Origin: Dehalococcoides mccartyi
GTDB lineage: Bacteria; Chloroflexota; Dehalococcoidia; GIF9; DYGU01
Direction: 5' to 3'
DNA: 64,000 nucleotides
Assembly: GCA_020724525.1 (NCBI GenBank)
Contig: DYGU01000005.1
Location: 1-64,000 of the forward strand
The translations under genes and the position numbers were made by a program. Below the pieces are notes generated by a model. The model ran no database searches. It was given only the letters and a program-made list of their open reading frames with translations, and had not been told where the DNA came from. Position 1 is the first letter of the stretch. Each line of letters starts with the position of its first letter. This document shows positions 1 through 6,987 of the stretch, piece after piece.

Positions 1-94
1 GCACAGCTCCAGTTTCTACGGCTGACCTGACCAACTTATCGATTTCTGGGGGGAATGCTTTGTACCTCAGGTGGCATAGTACCGTAAGGCGCAT
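1..94 (-). CDS. Partial open frame at the window edge, unknown
   Basis: On the minus strand a frame opens with ATG at 94-92 and stays open to the window edge, giving 31 residues that begin MRLTVLCHLRYKAFPPEIDK. The stretch PPEIDKLVRSAVETGAV looks like ordinary coding sequence. No clear ribosome binding site precedes the ATG, and the product cannot be recognised from so short a piece. It would lie downstream of the TusA-like gene on the same strand. It could equally be a chance frame. Confidence 0.25.
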   Translation of the reverse strand, partial: MRLTVLCHLRYKAFPPEIDKLVRSAVETGAV

Positions 95-166
95 TTAAGC
101 ACACCACCACAGCCACAGGTGAATAATGATTTCCGCGAAGATAACAACCTGCCTCTGTGGGATAAT

Positions 167-427
167 CTACTGCGGGATTAACTTTCGGGATTGAGCGGTA
201 GGCACTTTTTTACGGATAGTTGCCGTGAGTGATTCCCCTTCGTCATTTAGATGCAGGATTTCGCAGTTTTCTCGGGTTACAAGATTTTCCATACCCTGTC
301 GAAGCGGGGGGTCAAAAACTATTTTGAGAGTATTTCCAGCTATTAAATCTTCCAGATGCTGACGAACTCCAGCGGTTTCCAGACAACAACTCCCTCTAAT
401 ATTCAGTAGCTCAACAGCACTCATCAA
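167..427 (-). CDS. TusA/SirA-like sulfur-carrier family protein lacking the CPxP motif
   Basis: A protein of 86 residues with the size and strand pattern of the TusA (SirA/YeeD) fold: LLNIRG at the first strand, a helix, then IVFDPPLRQGMENLV and a C-terminal TATIRKK strand. TusA proteins carry sulfur as a persulfide on the cysteine of a CPxP motif. Here that site reads GSCCLE, with two adjacent cysteines and no proline, so classical sulfur-carrier chemistry is uncertain. A strong AGAGGAGG ribosome site lies just before the start, and a good sigma70-type promoter sits about 150 bases upstream. The neighbouring metal transporter is on the same strand but further upstream. The fold assignment is by eye; the function is unknown. 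Confidence 0.55.
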   Translation of the reverse strand: MMSAVELLNIRGSCCLETAGVRQHLEDLIAGNTLKIVFDPPLRQGMENLVTRENCEILHLNDEGESLTATIRKKVPTAQSRKLIPQ

Positions 428-574
428 CCCGTGCCTCCTCTGAAAGCATAGTGCAGGTTTTTAATTGACCTTTTTCTCCTTTTAGTTTTGGTTCTCTCCT
501 TAACATTATTTGGTAGTATGTTAAAGAGCTGATATCTCCCCACTGTTCTCGCTTATAGCAACCGGCCTGACTTT

Positions 575-603
575 ATAGTAATTCGTGTTTAAAGAACTGT
601 CAA
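575..603 (-). promoter_or_regulatory. Sigma70-type promoter for the TusA-like gene
   Basis: Read on the minus strand there is a consensus TTGACA (603-598), a 17-base spacer and TACTAT (580-575). This would start a transcript near 568 with a leader of roughly 140 bases before the TusA-like start codon at 427. No gene lies between 428 and 692. The leader shows no riboswitch fold that I recognise. Confidence 0.6.
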
Positions 604-692
604 TGTCCCCCAAGGTTGATTAGCAACTTTTCTCTCTGTCATTCTTCGCTTGGCTCAGAGATAACAATTTACTATTTATAAACGGCCTTCAA

Positions 693-1424
693 TTAATCCT
701 CAGGTGCCAATCCATGCTCTTTAAGTAGGGAATAGTCAGACAATATAGATGTGGTCTCTCCATCGGCCATGGTCACCCCTCCATCTATGACCACAGTCCG
801 TGGACACAGTACTCTCACTAACTCCAAATCATGGCTGGCAATAATCTTAGACATAGGCAAATGCTTCAGCAATTTTGTCAGGGCCCCTTTACTCCTTGGG
901 TCAAGATTACTGGTCGGTTCGTCAAGGACTAAAAGCTCCGGACTCATAGATAGGACAGTGGCAATGGCAATCCGTTTTTTCTCTCCCACACTGAGGTGAT
1001 GGGATGAACGTCCCTCATACCCGGACATCCCGACCCATTTTAGAGCCTGGGCCACTCGCTCTCTTACCTCTACCTCACTATAGCCCATATTCATAGGTCC
1101 AAAGGCAACATCCTCAAAGACTGTTGGTGAAAAAAGCTGATCCTCTGGCTCTTGAAACACCAGCCCCACTTTACACCTTATCTCCTTTAAATTCTTTTCC
1201 TCAACCGGCAATCCCATGATTTTAACCACACTATTGCCTCTTAGAATACCGTTAAGATGGAGTAAAAGGGTTGACTTACCAGCGCCATTGGGTCCAACTA
1301 TGGCTACCGTTTCCCCAAGATAAATGGTCAAAGTGATATTTTTAAGCGCTTGGTGCCCATCCGGGTATGAAAAAGACAGGTTTTCTATCTCTATAGCTTT
1401 AGCCTTTTCTATCGCTTCTACCAT
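693..1424 (-). CDS. cbiO: Energy-coupling factor ATPase of a nickel/cobalt transporter (CbiO/NikO)
   Basis: ABC-type ATPase that powers metal uptake with the CbiQ and CbiM membrane proteins. Taking the start at 1424, the 243-residue protein has Walker A GPNGAGKS (44-51), Q-loop Gln91, signature LSVGE (144-148), Walker B LLVLDEP (164-170) and a switch histidine in ASHD. A longer frame begins at 1472, but MVEAIEK is preferred because a GGGG ribosome site precedes it and its overlap with cbiQ shrinks to 7 bases, which fits translational coupling. It is the last gene of the cbiM-PDGLE-cbiQ-cbiO operon. The family is secure. Nickel versus cobalt cannot be read from the ATPase itself. Confidence 0.9.
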   Translation of the reverse strand: MVEAIEKAKAIEIENLSFSYPDGHQALKNITLTIYLGETVAIVGPNGAGKSTLLLHLNGILRGNSVVKIMGLPVEEKNLKEIRCKVGLVFQEPEDQLFSPTVFEDVAFGPMNMGYSEVEVRERVAQALKWVGMSGYEGRSSHHLSVGEKKRIAIATVLSMSPELLVLDEPTSNLDPRSKGALTKLLKHLPMSKIIASHDLELVRVLCPRTVVIDGGVTMADGETTSILSDYSLLKEHGLAPED

Positions 1425-2188
1425 AGAAATACCCCAGTAACCACAAGGAGAATAAACCAGAGTCCGCCGCAATAAAAATCAGCCTTTCTGAAGGTCAAGG
1501 AATGCAGTGTTCTTACTTTGCCATCAAAACCACGAGCCAGCATAGCTACATAAACTCTCTCCCCTCGCTCATAGCTTCGCACAAATAAACTGCCAATAAT
1601 ATTACCGAGAGTCTTTATTTGTCTTAGTCCCTTATTGCCAAAGCTACGACTATGCCATGCTTGGCGCATCCACATTGCTTCATCGACAACCACAAAAATA
1701 TAACGGTACATAAAAGAAAGAATAAGCACAATAACTCGGGGGATACCTAATCCCTCCAGTCCCTTAAGTAAATCGGTAATTCCGGTCGTTGCCGAAAGTA
1801 AAATCAGACCTAAGACACAGAGCCAGGCTTTAGTCACTACATTTCCTAAAATTGCCAGACCAGTGTAAGTAACCGAGACTTGCCACAGCCAGAGATTATA
1901 GCTGCCAGCTACCTCACCTTCTTTGAAAAAGGGGATGAACAAAGACACAAGGACAACAAAGGGTAAGATCACCAATGACCTTTTTAGAACATAAAAGACG
2001 GGCACCTTGGAAATAATAATTAAGATAAGGAGAAGACTGAAATAACCCAAAAAAACCTGCCATCGCCCTGGTGGTGTTAACACTATAGCTAAAATAAAAG
2101 CGAGACAGGAAACTAACTTGGTCCGGGGGTCAAGCCTATGGATAAAGCTATCCAAATCGCTAAACTGGTCAAGGAAACTATACCTCAC
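1418..2188 (-). CDS. cbiQ: Energy-coupling factor transmembrane protein CbiQ (EcfT)
   Basis: Membrane scaffold that joins the ATPase to the substrate-binding CbiM subunit. The 256 residues show about five to six hydrophobic segments and, near residue 210, the cytoplasmic coupling segment with RGERVYVAMLARGFDG, containing the ARG motif by which EcfT proteins grip the ATPase. The N-terminal LDPRTKLV is the usual family start. It overlaps the upstream small subunit by 11 bases and the ATPase gene by 7 bases, so the three genes are probably translationally coupled. Length and motifs are normal for the family. Confidence 0.9.
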   Translation of the reverse strand: MRYSFLDQFSDLDSFIHRLDPRTKLVSCLAFILAIVLTPPGRWQVFLGYFSLLLILIIISKVPVFYVLKRSLVILPFVVLVSLFIPFFKEGEVAGSYNLWLWQVSVTYTGLAILGNVVTKAWLCVLGLILLSATTGITDLLKGLEGLGIPRVIVLILSFMYRYIFVVVDEAMWMRQAWHSRSFGNKGLRQIKTLGNIIGSLFVRSYERGERVYVAMLARGFDGKVRTLHSLTFRKADFYCGGLWFILLVVTGVFLW

Positions 2189-2468
2189 CCCTGCTTTTAC
2201 TCCTTAATAACCAGGCTAATCCGTAACCAATAGCAAAGAGAATTATAGTACCAACCACACCAGCAATAATGGTGGCTACAGCCTCGTTTCCTATTCCCGG
2301 GAACATGTAATCTGGAATAAGTTCAAAGACTGCCTCCCGGGCTCTGCCGATAAACCCTTTGTCCTCAGCTACCTTCTCTAAACCATCAGGAGCTGGCGAG
2401 GCTAAAGGTGACAAAATAGCCAAAAACAAAGCTAAGGCAAAACCAATATGCCACCACTTAAGTTTCAT
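2178..2468 (-). CDS. PDGLE-domain small subunit of the metal transporter (CbiN/NikN-like)
   Basis: Small membrane protein of 96 residues with one N-terminal and one C-terminal transmembrane segment. Between them is a loop that starts PAPDGLEKVAED, the sequence that names the PDGLE family. In CbiMNQO and NikMNQO systems this subunit associates with CbiM and helps transport. It sits 12 bases after cbiM and overlaps cbiQ by 11 bases. It is more like the NikN/PDGLE branch than classical CbiN, which slightly favours nickel as the substrate. That inference is weak. Confidence 0.85.
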   Translation of the reverse strand: MKLKWWHIGFALALFLAILSPLASPAPDGLEKVAEDKGFIGRAREAVFELIPDYMFPGIGNEAVATIIAGVVGTIILFAIGYGLAWLLRSKSRGEV

Positions 2469-2480
2469 TAAGAGCCTCCT

Positions 2481-3119
2481 TTATACCCTTTCTAATTGCA
2501 GGAGGTCAGCCCTAGTCGTCATGACCAGACTTATTACTGCCGCGGTGACTAAACCTTCCCCAATACCAATTAAGACATGGACACCTGCCATGGCTGGCAA
2601 AGCCACTGCCAAAGGTGAGGTGCCTGATACTGCCAACTCAATAGCTGTAGCCGCTGCGGCAGCTACTATAGATAACCAAGCTCCAAGAAAAGCAGCCACC
2701 AATTGACTCCGCCGCCGTTCTCCCCAGAAAGAGACAACACCTTGATAAAGATAATAACCAACAAAGCAAGCAATAATACCCATATTGAGAATATTAGCCC
2801 CTAAGGCAGTAAGCCCCCCGTCCTGAAAGATCAAGCACTGGACAATAAAAACACAAGCCATTATTAAGACTCCCACCCAGGGACCAAGAAGAATGGCGGC
2901 TAAAGCTGCCCCGAGAACATGCCCGGAGGTACCACCAGCCACCGGGAAATTAAGCATCTGCGCCGCAAAGATAAAGGCTGCCATTACTCCCATTAAAGGG
3001 ACATGCTTTTCTCCCAGCCTCCTATTAGCCCGGCTCACTCCATAAGCTATGGCACCAGCAGACACCGCCGAAGTTACCACCACTGTCGGCACATTAATAA
3101 AGCCATCAGGAATATGCAT
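2481..3119 (-). CDS. cbiM: Substrate-binding membrane subunit CbiM/NikM
   Basis: The substrate-capture (S) component of the transporter, 212 residues with about six membrane helices. It begins MHIPDGFIN. In characterised CbiM/NikM proteins the free amino terminus, His2 and a histidine in the first transmembrane region bind the metal, and both His2 and the conserved FPVAGGTSGHVLG region are present. A strong GGAGGG ribosome site lies 7 bases before the ATG. It is the first gene of its operon and follows a promoter that carries a TTGCAA-type operator (3154-3183). Nickel or cobalt is the likely cargo. The operator points to nickel. Confidence 0.9.
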   Translation of the reverse strand: MHIPDGFINVPTVVVTSAVSAGAIAYGVSRANRRLGEKHVPLMGVMAAFIFAAQMLNFPVAGGTSGHVLGAALAAILLGPWVGVLIMACVFIVQCLIFQDGGLTALGANILNMGIIACFVGYYLYQGVVSFWGERRRSQLVAAFLGAWLSIVAAAAATAIELAVSGTSPLAVALPAMAGVHVLIGIGEGLVTAAVISLVMTTRADLLQLERV

Positions 3120-3153
3120 TTCTTATCCCTCCTTTCTATCCTTACCGATAATA

Positions 3154-3183
3154 ATTATAAGAGCAATTGCAATTAGTTGCAAT
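3154..3183 (-). promoter_or_regulatory. cbiM promoter with TTGCAA inverted-repeat operator
   Basis: On the minus strand TTGCAA (3182-3177), a 17-base spacer and a perfect TATAAT (3159-3154) make a strong promoter. The -35 box is one arm of a perfect 7-4-7 inverted repeat, ATTGCAA-TTAG-TTGCAAT, at 3166-3183. A bound regulator would block RNA polymerase. The half-site matches the TTGCAA arms known for Nur, the nickel-sensing Fur-family repressor of Streptomyces, although that box has 5 rather than 4 central bases. The fur gene 18 bases upstream carries a similar site. Confidence 0.7.
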
Positions 3184-3200
3184 AATTTGGATTTAAAAAA

Positions 3201-3611
3201 TTACCTCTGGCACTCCTGGCACTCACCAAAGATAGCCAGGTGACCTAAACTTGCCTTAAACTGATAGTCCCGAAGAAGAGCTTCTTTTAAAGCCAATACG
3301 GCTGTTTCAGTCAGATTTATTAATTTGCCACATTTCCGGCAAATTAGGTGATGATGATGTCCTTTCTCAGCATGGTGATAGCGGACATACCCCTCTCCAA
3401 AATCTGTCTTAACCACTAAACCAAGCCCCTCAAGCAATTCCAGAGTCCGGTAAATTGTAGAAATATTAGCATATGGGTAGCGAGCCTTTACTCTGGCATA
3501 AATTTCTTCAGCGCTGATATGACCCTCGGCACTATGAATAGCTTCCAGCACCATGAGCCTTTGAGGAGTTAGCCGATAACCCTGTTCCTGGAGAACTTTA
3601 TCACAACCCAT
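3201..3611 (-). CDS. Fur-family metal-dependent regulator, probably Nur-like
   Basis: DNA-binding repressor of 136 residues: winged helix at about 1-80 (recognition region STIYRTLELL), a hinge, then the metal-binding half with HHHH (85-88) and two structural-zinc pairs, Cys91/Cys94 and Cys131/Cys134. It lies directly upstream of the CbiMNQO operon, and both promoters share a TTGCAA-type operator, so it probably represses the transporter and itself when metal is plentiful. By context nickel sensing (Nur) is likeliest; Zur, PerR or Fur cannot be excluded from sequence alone. No Shine-Dalgarno precedes the ATG, and the -10 box ends only 11 bases upstream of it, so the mRNA is probably leaderless. 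Confidence 0.85.
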   Translation of the reverse strand: MGCDKVLQEQGYRLTPQRLMVLEAIHSAEGHISAEEIYARVKARYPYANISTIYRTLELLEGLGLVVKTDFGEGYVRYHHAEKGHHHHLICRKCGKLINLTETAVLALKEALLRDYQFKASLGHLAIFGECQECQR

Positions 3612-3621
3612 TTTTCAACAT

Positions 3622-3661
3622 ATTATAGCATAAATCCATTATTAATGCAACTATTTGTAAG
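3622..3661 (-). promoter_or_regulatory. fur promoter with second TTGCAA-type operator
   Basis: Minus-strand TTGCAT (3650-3645), a 17-base spacer and TATAAT (3627-3622). An imperfect copy of the cbiM operator, AATGCAA-CTAT-TTGTAAG, covers 3644-3661 with the same 7-4-7 geometry and again overlaps the -35 box. It also runs across the stop codon of dtd. This arrangement suggests autoregulation. The expected transcription start is at about 3615, four bases before the start codon. Confidence 0.6.
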
Positions 3662-4142
3662 CGCAATTGTTTGTCAATCCAATGCCAGGCTTTAGCCTCG
3701 CTTCTCTACTGTCAAGAAATATAGTCACTGGACCATCATTATGGATTTCTACCAGCATCATCTCCCGAAAACGCCCGGTAGCTACTTTCAAGCCTTTACT
3801 GCAAACACGCCCCACGAAAAGGTCAATCAATCTTTCCGCTTCTTCTGGTGGTGCCGCATCAATAAAGCTGGGGCGGCGCCCTTTACGAGTATCAGCCAGA
3901 AGGGTAAACTGACTCACAATCAGGATTTCACCCCCAATATCAAGCAAAGACAAATTGAACTTGCCAGCTTCGTCGGCGAAAATGCGTAGATTCACTACTT
4001 TATCCACCAGATAATCCACATCCGCGTCAGTATCACCTTGAGCCACACCTACCAGAGCCACCAGACCCTTGCCAATTCTACCCACTACCTCACTATTAAC
4101 CGTGACCGAGGCTTTAGTAACCCGCTGCAATAGTGCTCTCAT
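3651..4142 (-). CDS. dtd: D-aminoacyl-tRNA deacylase
   Basis: Hydrolyses D-amino acids mischarged on tRNA. The 163 residues begin [13 protein letters not shown] and carry both active-site signatures, SQFTLLAD in the middle and [12 protein letters not shown] near the C terminus, whose Gly-Pro pair gives chiral selectivity. The body is normal length; about ten extra residues follow the usual end. The gene starts 8 bases after fmdB and ends 39 bases before fur, so fmdB and dtd are probably cotranscribed and may run into fur. Confidence 0.93.
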   Translation of the reverse strand: MRALLQRVTKASVTVNSEVVGRIGKGLVALVGVAQGDTDADVDYLVDKVVNLRIFADEAGKFNLSLLDIGGEILIVSQFTLLADTRKGRRPSFIDAAPPEEAERLIDLFVGRVCSKGLKVATGRFREMMLVEIHNDGPVTIFLDSREARLKPGIGLTNNCAYK

Positions 4143-4150
4143 AGGGCCCC

Positions 4151-4378
4151 TTAATCCTTGTTATCTTCTGCCTTCTCGGATGTTGTTGGCTCTGATAGAC
4201 TTTTCCGATTATCGGTGACATAAAAACCACTTCCCTTAAACACAACGGGAATAGAATGAATAACTCGCCGTGCTTTCCCCTGACACAAGGGACAGAGGTC
4301 TACCGGCTCTTCTTCAAATCGCTGCCACCGCTCGAAACGATATTTACATAAACCACATTCGTATTCGTAAATGGGCAT
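4151..4378 (-). CDS. FmdB-family zinc-ribbon protein
   Basis: Small putative regulatory protein with the FmdB signature: [16 protein letters not shown], a second CPLC pair, and a following GSGFYVTD. The four cysteines form a zinc ribbon. The frame opens further upstream at 4426, but MPIYEYEC is the invariant family start, so 4378 is used. FmdB proteins are widespread, and their exact role is not settled. The gene leads a short operon with dtd. A second FmdB lies at 28334-28570. Confidence 0.85.
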   Translation of the reverse strand: MPIYEYECGLCKYRFERWQRFEEEPVDLCPLCQGKARRVIHSIPVVFKGSGFYVTDNRKSLSEPTTSEKAEDNKD

Positions 4379-4438
4379 AATAGAGCAAATTTCGCTTATT
4401 TTACGACACTTGCCCACAGCCGGCAACTAAATGCACTC

Positions 4439-4570
4439 AGAGATTGCGTACTAATGTAGTGCAAGGCTTCAGCCTCGCTGAGGCGACCTTAAAAGGTCGC
4501 CCTACAGAGACTATCCTCTCCCTTAAAGGGAGAGGAATAAGGTGAGGGTGATAAAATAGACATTCTCTAT
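4439..4570 (+). repeat. Degenerate small inverted-repeat element
   Basis: Non-coding block between the divergent fmdB and crotonase genes. It contains AGGCTTCAGCCT and GCGACCTTAAAAGGTCGC hairpins followed by a CCTCTCCCTTAAAGGGAGAGG palindrome and a GGTGAGGGTG tail. The first half matches the reverse complement of the element at 61937-62037 over most of its length (ACTAATGTAGTGC, AGGCTT, GCCTCGC, GCCCTACA). The ends, AGAGATTGCGTA and the inverse of ATAGACATTCTCT, resemble that family's termini. No clear target duplication is visible, so this copy is probably old. Confidence 0.6.
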
Positions 4571-4641
4571 GTAGTTGCCTTGACGCCCAGGAGTAAGTAG
4601 ATTAAGATTTCTTTATTGCTTGGTAAGGAATAAGAAAACAG

Positions 4642-5439
4642 GTGTCATACCATTACCTTCTCTACGAGCTGACAGAATCTGTAGCCTCTATAACTCTTAA
4701 CCGTCGGGAAACAGGCAACATTATAAATGAGGAATTAGCTCAAGAACTGCGAGACATCTGCCGACAGATAAATGAAGATGAGACTATTCGAGCTATAGTT
4801 ATCACCGGGGCTGGAACGGAGGCTTTTTGCCTTGGTAATGAACTGGAACACTACTCTCTGTCTCAAAGAAACACCTCATTATCGGTTACTGAGGCAGAGA
4901 ACCTTATCGCAAGATACAGCCTCAGCCCAGCTATTACGAACATTTCCTGCCCGATTGTAGCGGCTATTAATGGGAATGCTTTCGGGCAGGGGTTAGAACT
5001 GGTCTTAAGTTGTGATATCAGGATAGCTTCAAACACCGCCAGTTTTGGCTTTCCTAATATTACTTGTGGGCTTCTGCCTATAGATGGTGGTACGCAGCGA
5101 CTACCCAGACTTATCGGTAAAGGTAAAAGTTTGGAAATACTCCTGACTGGTGAAACAGTAAACGCCAAAGAAGCTCTGGAAATGGGCCTGGTAAACAAAA
5201 TAGTGCCCCCTGGGGAACTAACTTCAGCAGTTGACCAGATTGTCAAGAAGATAAAAAAGAAAGCTCCCATTGCTCTTAAATATGCCAAGGAGGCTGTAAT
5301 TAAAGGGCTGGACTTAACTCTGGAGCAAGGACTCCGCTTAGAGGCAGACCTTTATTTCTTGCTCCATACAACCCGGGATCGAACCGAAGGAATCACTGCT
5401 TTCCGGGAGAAAAGACCTCCCAACTTTGAGGGGAAGTAG
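4642..5439 (+). CDS. Enoyl-CoA hydratase/isomerase-family protein with an altered second catalytic residue
   Basis: Crotonase-fold protein of 265 residues, starting GTG with AAGGAA upstream. The oxyanion-hole regions (AFCLGNEL and NAFGQGLEL) and the first catalytic Glu (ELVLSCD) are present. The second catalytic Glu, normally in a G-x-P-E motif, is Asn here (GFPNITCGLLP), while GGTQRLPRLIG follows normally. With only one acidic residue the protein may not be a simple hydratase; related crotonases with changes here act as isomerases, hydrolases or decarboxylases. A second crotonase follows after one base, so the two are translated together and perhaps act on one pathway. Confidence 0.85.
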   Translation: MSYHYLLYELTESVASITLNRRETGNIINEELAQELRDICRQINEDETIRAIVITGAGTEAFCLGNELEHYSLSQRNTSLSVTEAENLIARYSLSPAITNISCPIVAAINGNAFGQGLELVLSCDIRIASNTASFGFPNITCGLLPIDGGTQRLPRLIGKGKSLEILLTGETVNAKEALEMGLVNKIVPPGELTSAVDQIVKKIKKKAPIALKYAKEAVIKGLDLTLEQGLRLEADLYFLLHTTRDRTEGITAFREKRPPNFEGK

Positions 5440-5440
5440 C

Positions 5441-6187
5441 ATGAACGGCTTTGACACCATAATTTACGAAAAAAAGGATAGTATTGCCTTTGTTACCCTT
5501 AACCGCCCCCAGTTATTAAATGCCTACAACATTAAGATGCGGGACGAACTATATCAGGCGTTGACCGCCATCAAGGACGATAGTGAAGTCAGGGTAGTTA
5601 TATTCAGTGGTGCCAGGGATAGAGCTTTTTGCGCTGGAGCCGACCTCACTGAATTCCTCACTGCCCCGACACCGATTATTGCCCGGCAGGCACGCTGGGA
5701 GAGAGACATCTGGGGGGTATTCCTTAGCTTGCCCCAACCCCTGATTGCGGCTCTTCATGGTTACGTTCTTGGCTCCGGCATCGAAATAGCTCTATGTTGC
5801 GACCTCAGGTTTGCCTCCGAAGATGCCCGTTTTGGTTTGCCAGAAACCGGGATAGGTATTATGCCGGCTGCAGGTGGTACCCAAACTTTGCCCCGGATAA
5901 TTGGCAGAGCCAAGACCTTAGAAATGCTCCTTGCTGGCATCTGGCTTGATGCCCAACAAGCTTATTGTTTAGGCTTAGTCAACCGAATCGTCCCCCGCCA
6001 CGACCTCCTCCCCACCACCCACAGGGTTGCTCAAAAAATTGCCACCTATAGTCCCCTTGTAGTAAGATGGGCGAAACAAGCTATTCGTCGTGGGATGGAC
6101 TTGCCTCTCCTTCATGGATTAGAAATGGAAAGAAAACTGGCTACTTTAGCCTTGACTACTATCAATACTGACGGAGGTGAACCGTAG
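5441..6187 (+). CDS. Enoyl-CoA hydratase/isomerase-family protein
   Basis: Crotonase-fold protein of 248 residues with both catalytic glutamates in place (IEIALCCD and GLPETGIG) and the oxyanion-hole segments AFCAGADL and GYVLGSGIE. It is therefore a plausible enoyl-CoA hydratase. The start at 5441 has a GAGGGGAAG ribosome site that lies in the end of the preceding gene; the frame also opens a few codons earlier at 5426. Together with the preceding crotonase, the sirtuin and the ruined acyl-CoA ligase it formed an acyl-CoA (probably fatty or aromatic acid) cluster. The actual substrate is not evident. Confidence 0.88.
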   Translation: MNGFDTIIYEKKDSIAFVTLNRPQLLNAYNIKMRDELYQALTAIKDDSEVRVVIFSGARDRAFCAGADLTEFLTAPTPIIARQARWERDIWGVFLSLPQPLIAALHGYVLGSGIEIALCCDLRFASEDARFGLPETGIGIMPAAGGTQTLPRIIGRAKTLEMLLAGIWLDAQQAYCLGLVNRIVPRHDLLPTTHRVAQKIATYSPLVVRWAKQAIRRGMDLPLLHGLEMERKLATLALTTINTDGGEP

Positions 6188-6987
6188 AACTACAAGAACT
6201 CGACTATCAGGCGGAACGAGCCGCTGGGCTTATTAATAGGTCAAAAAAGCTGATAGTCTTCACCGGAGCCGGGGTTAGCACTGAATCAGGAATCCCGGAT
6301 TTTCGCAGCCCCGGAGGGATTTGGACCAAATACGACCCTGACGATTTCACCATTCAAAAATTCGTCACAGTGCCAAAAATAAGGCGAAAAATCTGGGAGA
6401 TGTTCACCGAAAGCGGGCTTCTCATTGAGGCTCAGCCTAATCCCGCCCATTATGCTGTAGCTGAACTGGAACACTTGGACAAACTTGATTGCGTTATTAC
6501 TCAAAATGTGGATAATCTCCACCAGAAGGCTGGTAACTCACCGGATAAGGTCTTTGAACTTCATGGCAATATGAGACAAGCCATATGTCTCAGTTGCAAT
6601 CAGCGCTCCCCGTTAGAAGATATTATAAAAAGGCTCAAAGAAACACCCAACCCCCCTGATTGCTCTGACTGCGGGGGTATCATTAAACCTGATGCTGTCT
6701 TCTTCGGCGAACCCCTTCCTGAGAAAACTCTAAGACAGGCTATTTACCATTCCCGTAATTGTGACTTACTTATGGTCATTGGCTCCACTCTAATTGTTTA
6801 CCCAGCCGCGTTTATACCTATGTATGCTAAAGAAGCTGGCGCCCAGCTTATTATTATCAACCTGAGCCCCACCCCCCTTGATAACCAGGCTACTGTCCTC
6901 ATCAGAGGCAAGGCTGCTGAAGTGATGCCCAGGATTATGGAAAAAGTAAGAAATCGACTAACGCCTGAAAGCGAGAAAAGAAAGTGA
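6184..6987 (+). CDS. Sir2-family NAD-dependent protein deacylase
   Basis: Sirtuin of about 267 residues: NAD-binding GAGVSTESGIPDFRSPGG, TQNVDNLHQKAG, the catalytic histidine in ELHGNM, a zinc site of two pairs (CLSC and CSDC), and GSTLIVYPAA plus IIINLSPTP near the end. It would remove acyl groups from lysines, and its location among acyl-CoA genes suggests control of such enzymes. There is no ATG, GTG or TTG where the protein must begin. The frame starts after a TGA at 6178-6180, and a GGAGG ribosome site at 6173-6177 is spaced correctly for a GTA codon at 6184, so GTA, or a much later ATT or CTG, is the start. It overlaps the stop of the crotonase gene. Confidence 0.88.
   Translation, partial: VELQELDYQAERAAGLINRSKKLIVFTGAGVSTESGIPDFRSPGGIWTKYDPDDFTIQKFVTVPKIRRKIWEMFTESGLLIEAQPNPAHYAVAELEHLDKLDCVITQNVDNLHQKAGNSPDKVFELHGNMRQAICLSCNQRSPLEDIIKRLKETPNPPDCSDCGGIIKPDAVFFGEPLPEKTLRQAIYHSRNCDLLMVIGSTLIVYPAAFIPMYAKEAGAQLIIINLSPTPLDNQATVLIRGKAAEVMPRIMEKVRNRLTPESEKRK

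Noticed and set aside
3147..3161. A PerR-type box (TTATAATTATTAT) at the cbiM promoter
   Set aside because: The match is mostly the -10 box TATAAT and its AT-rich surroundings, while the TTGCAA palindrome fits better and is repeated at fur.
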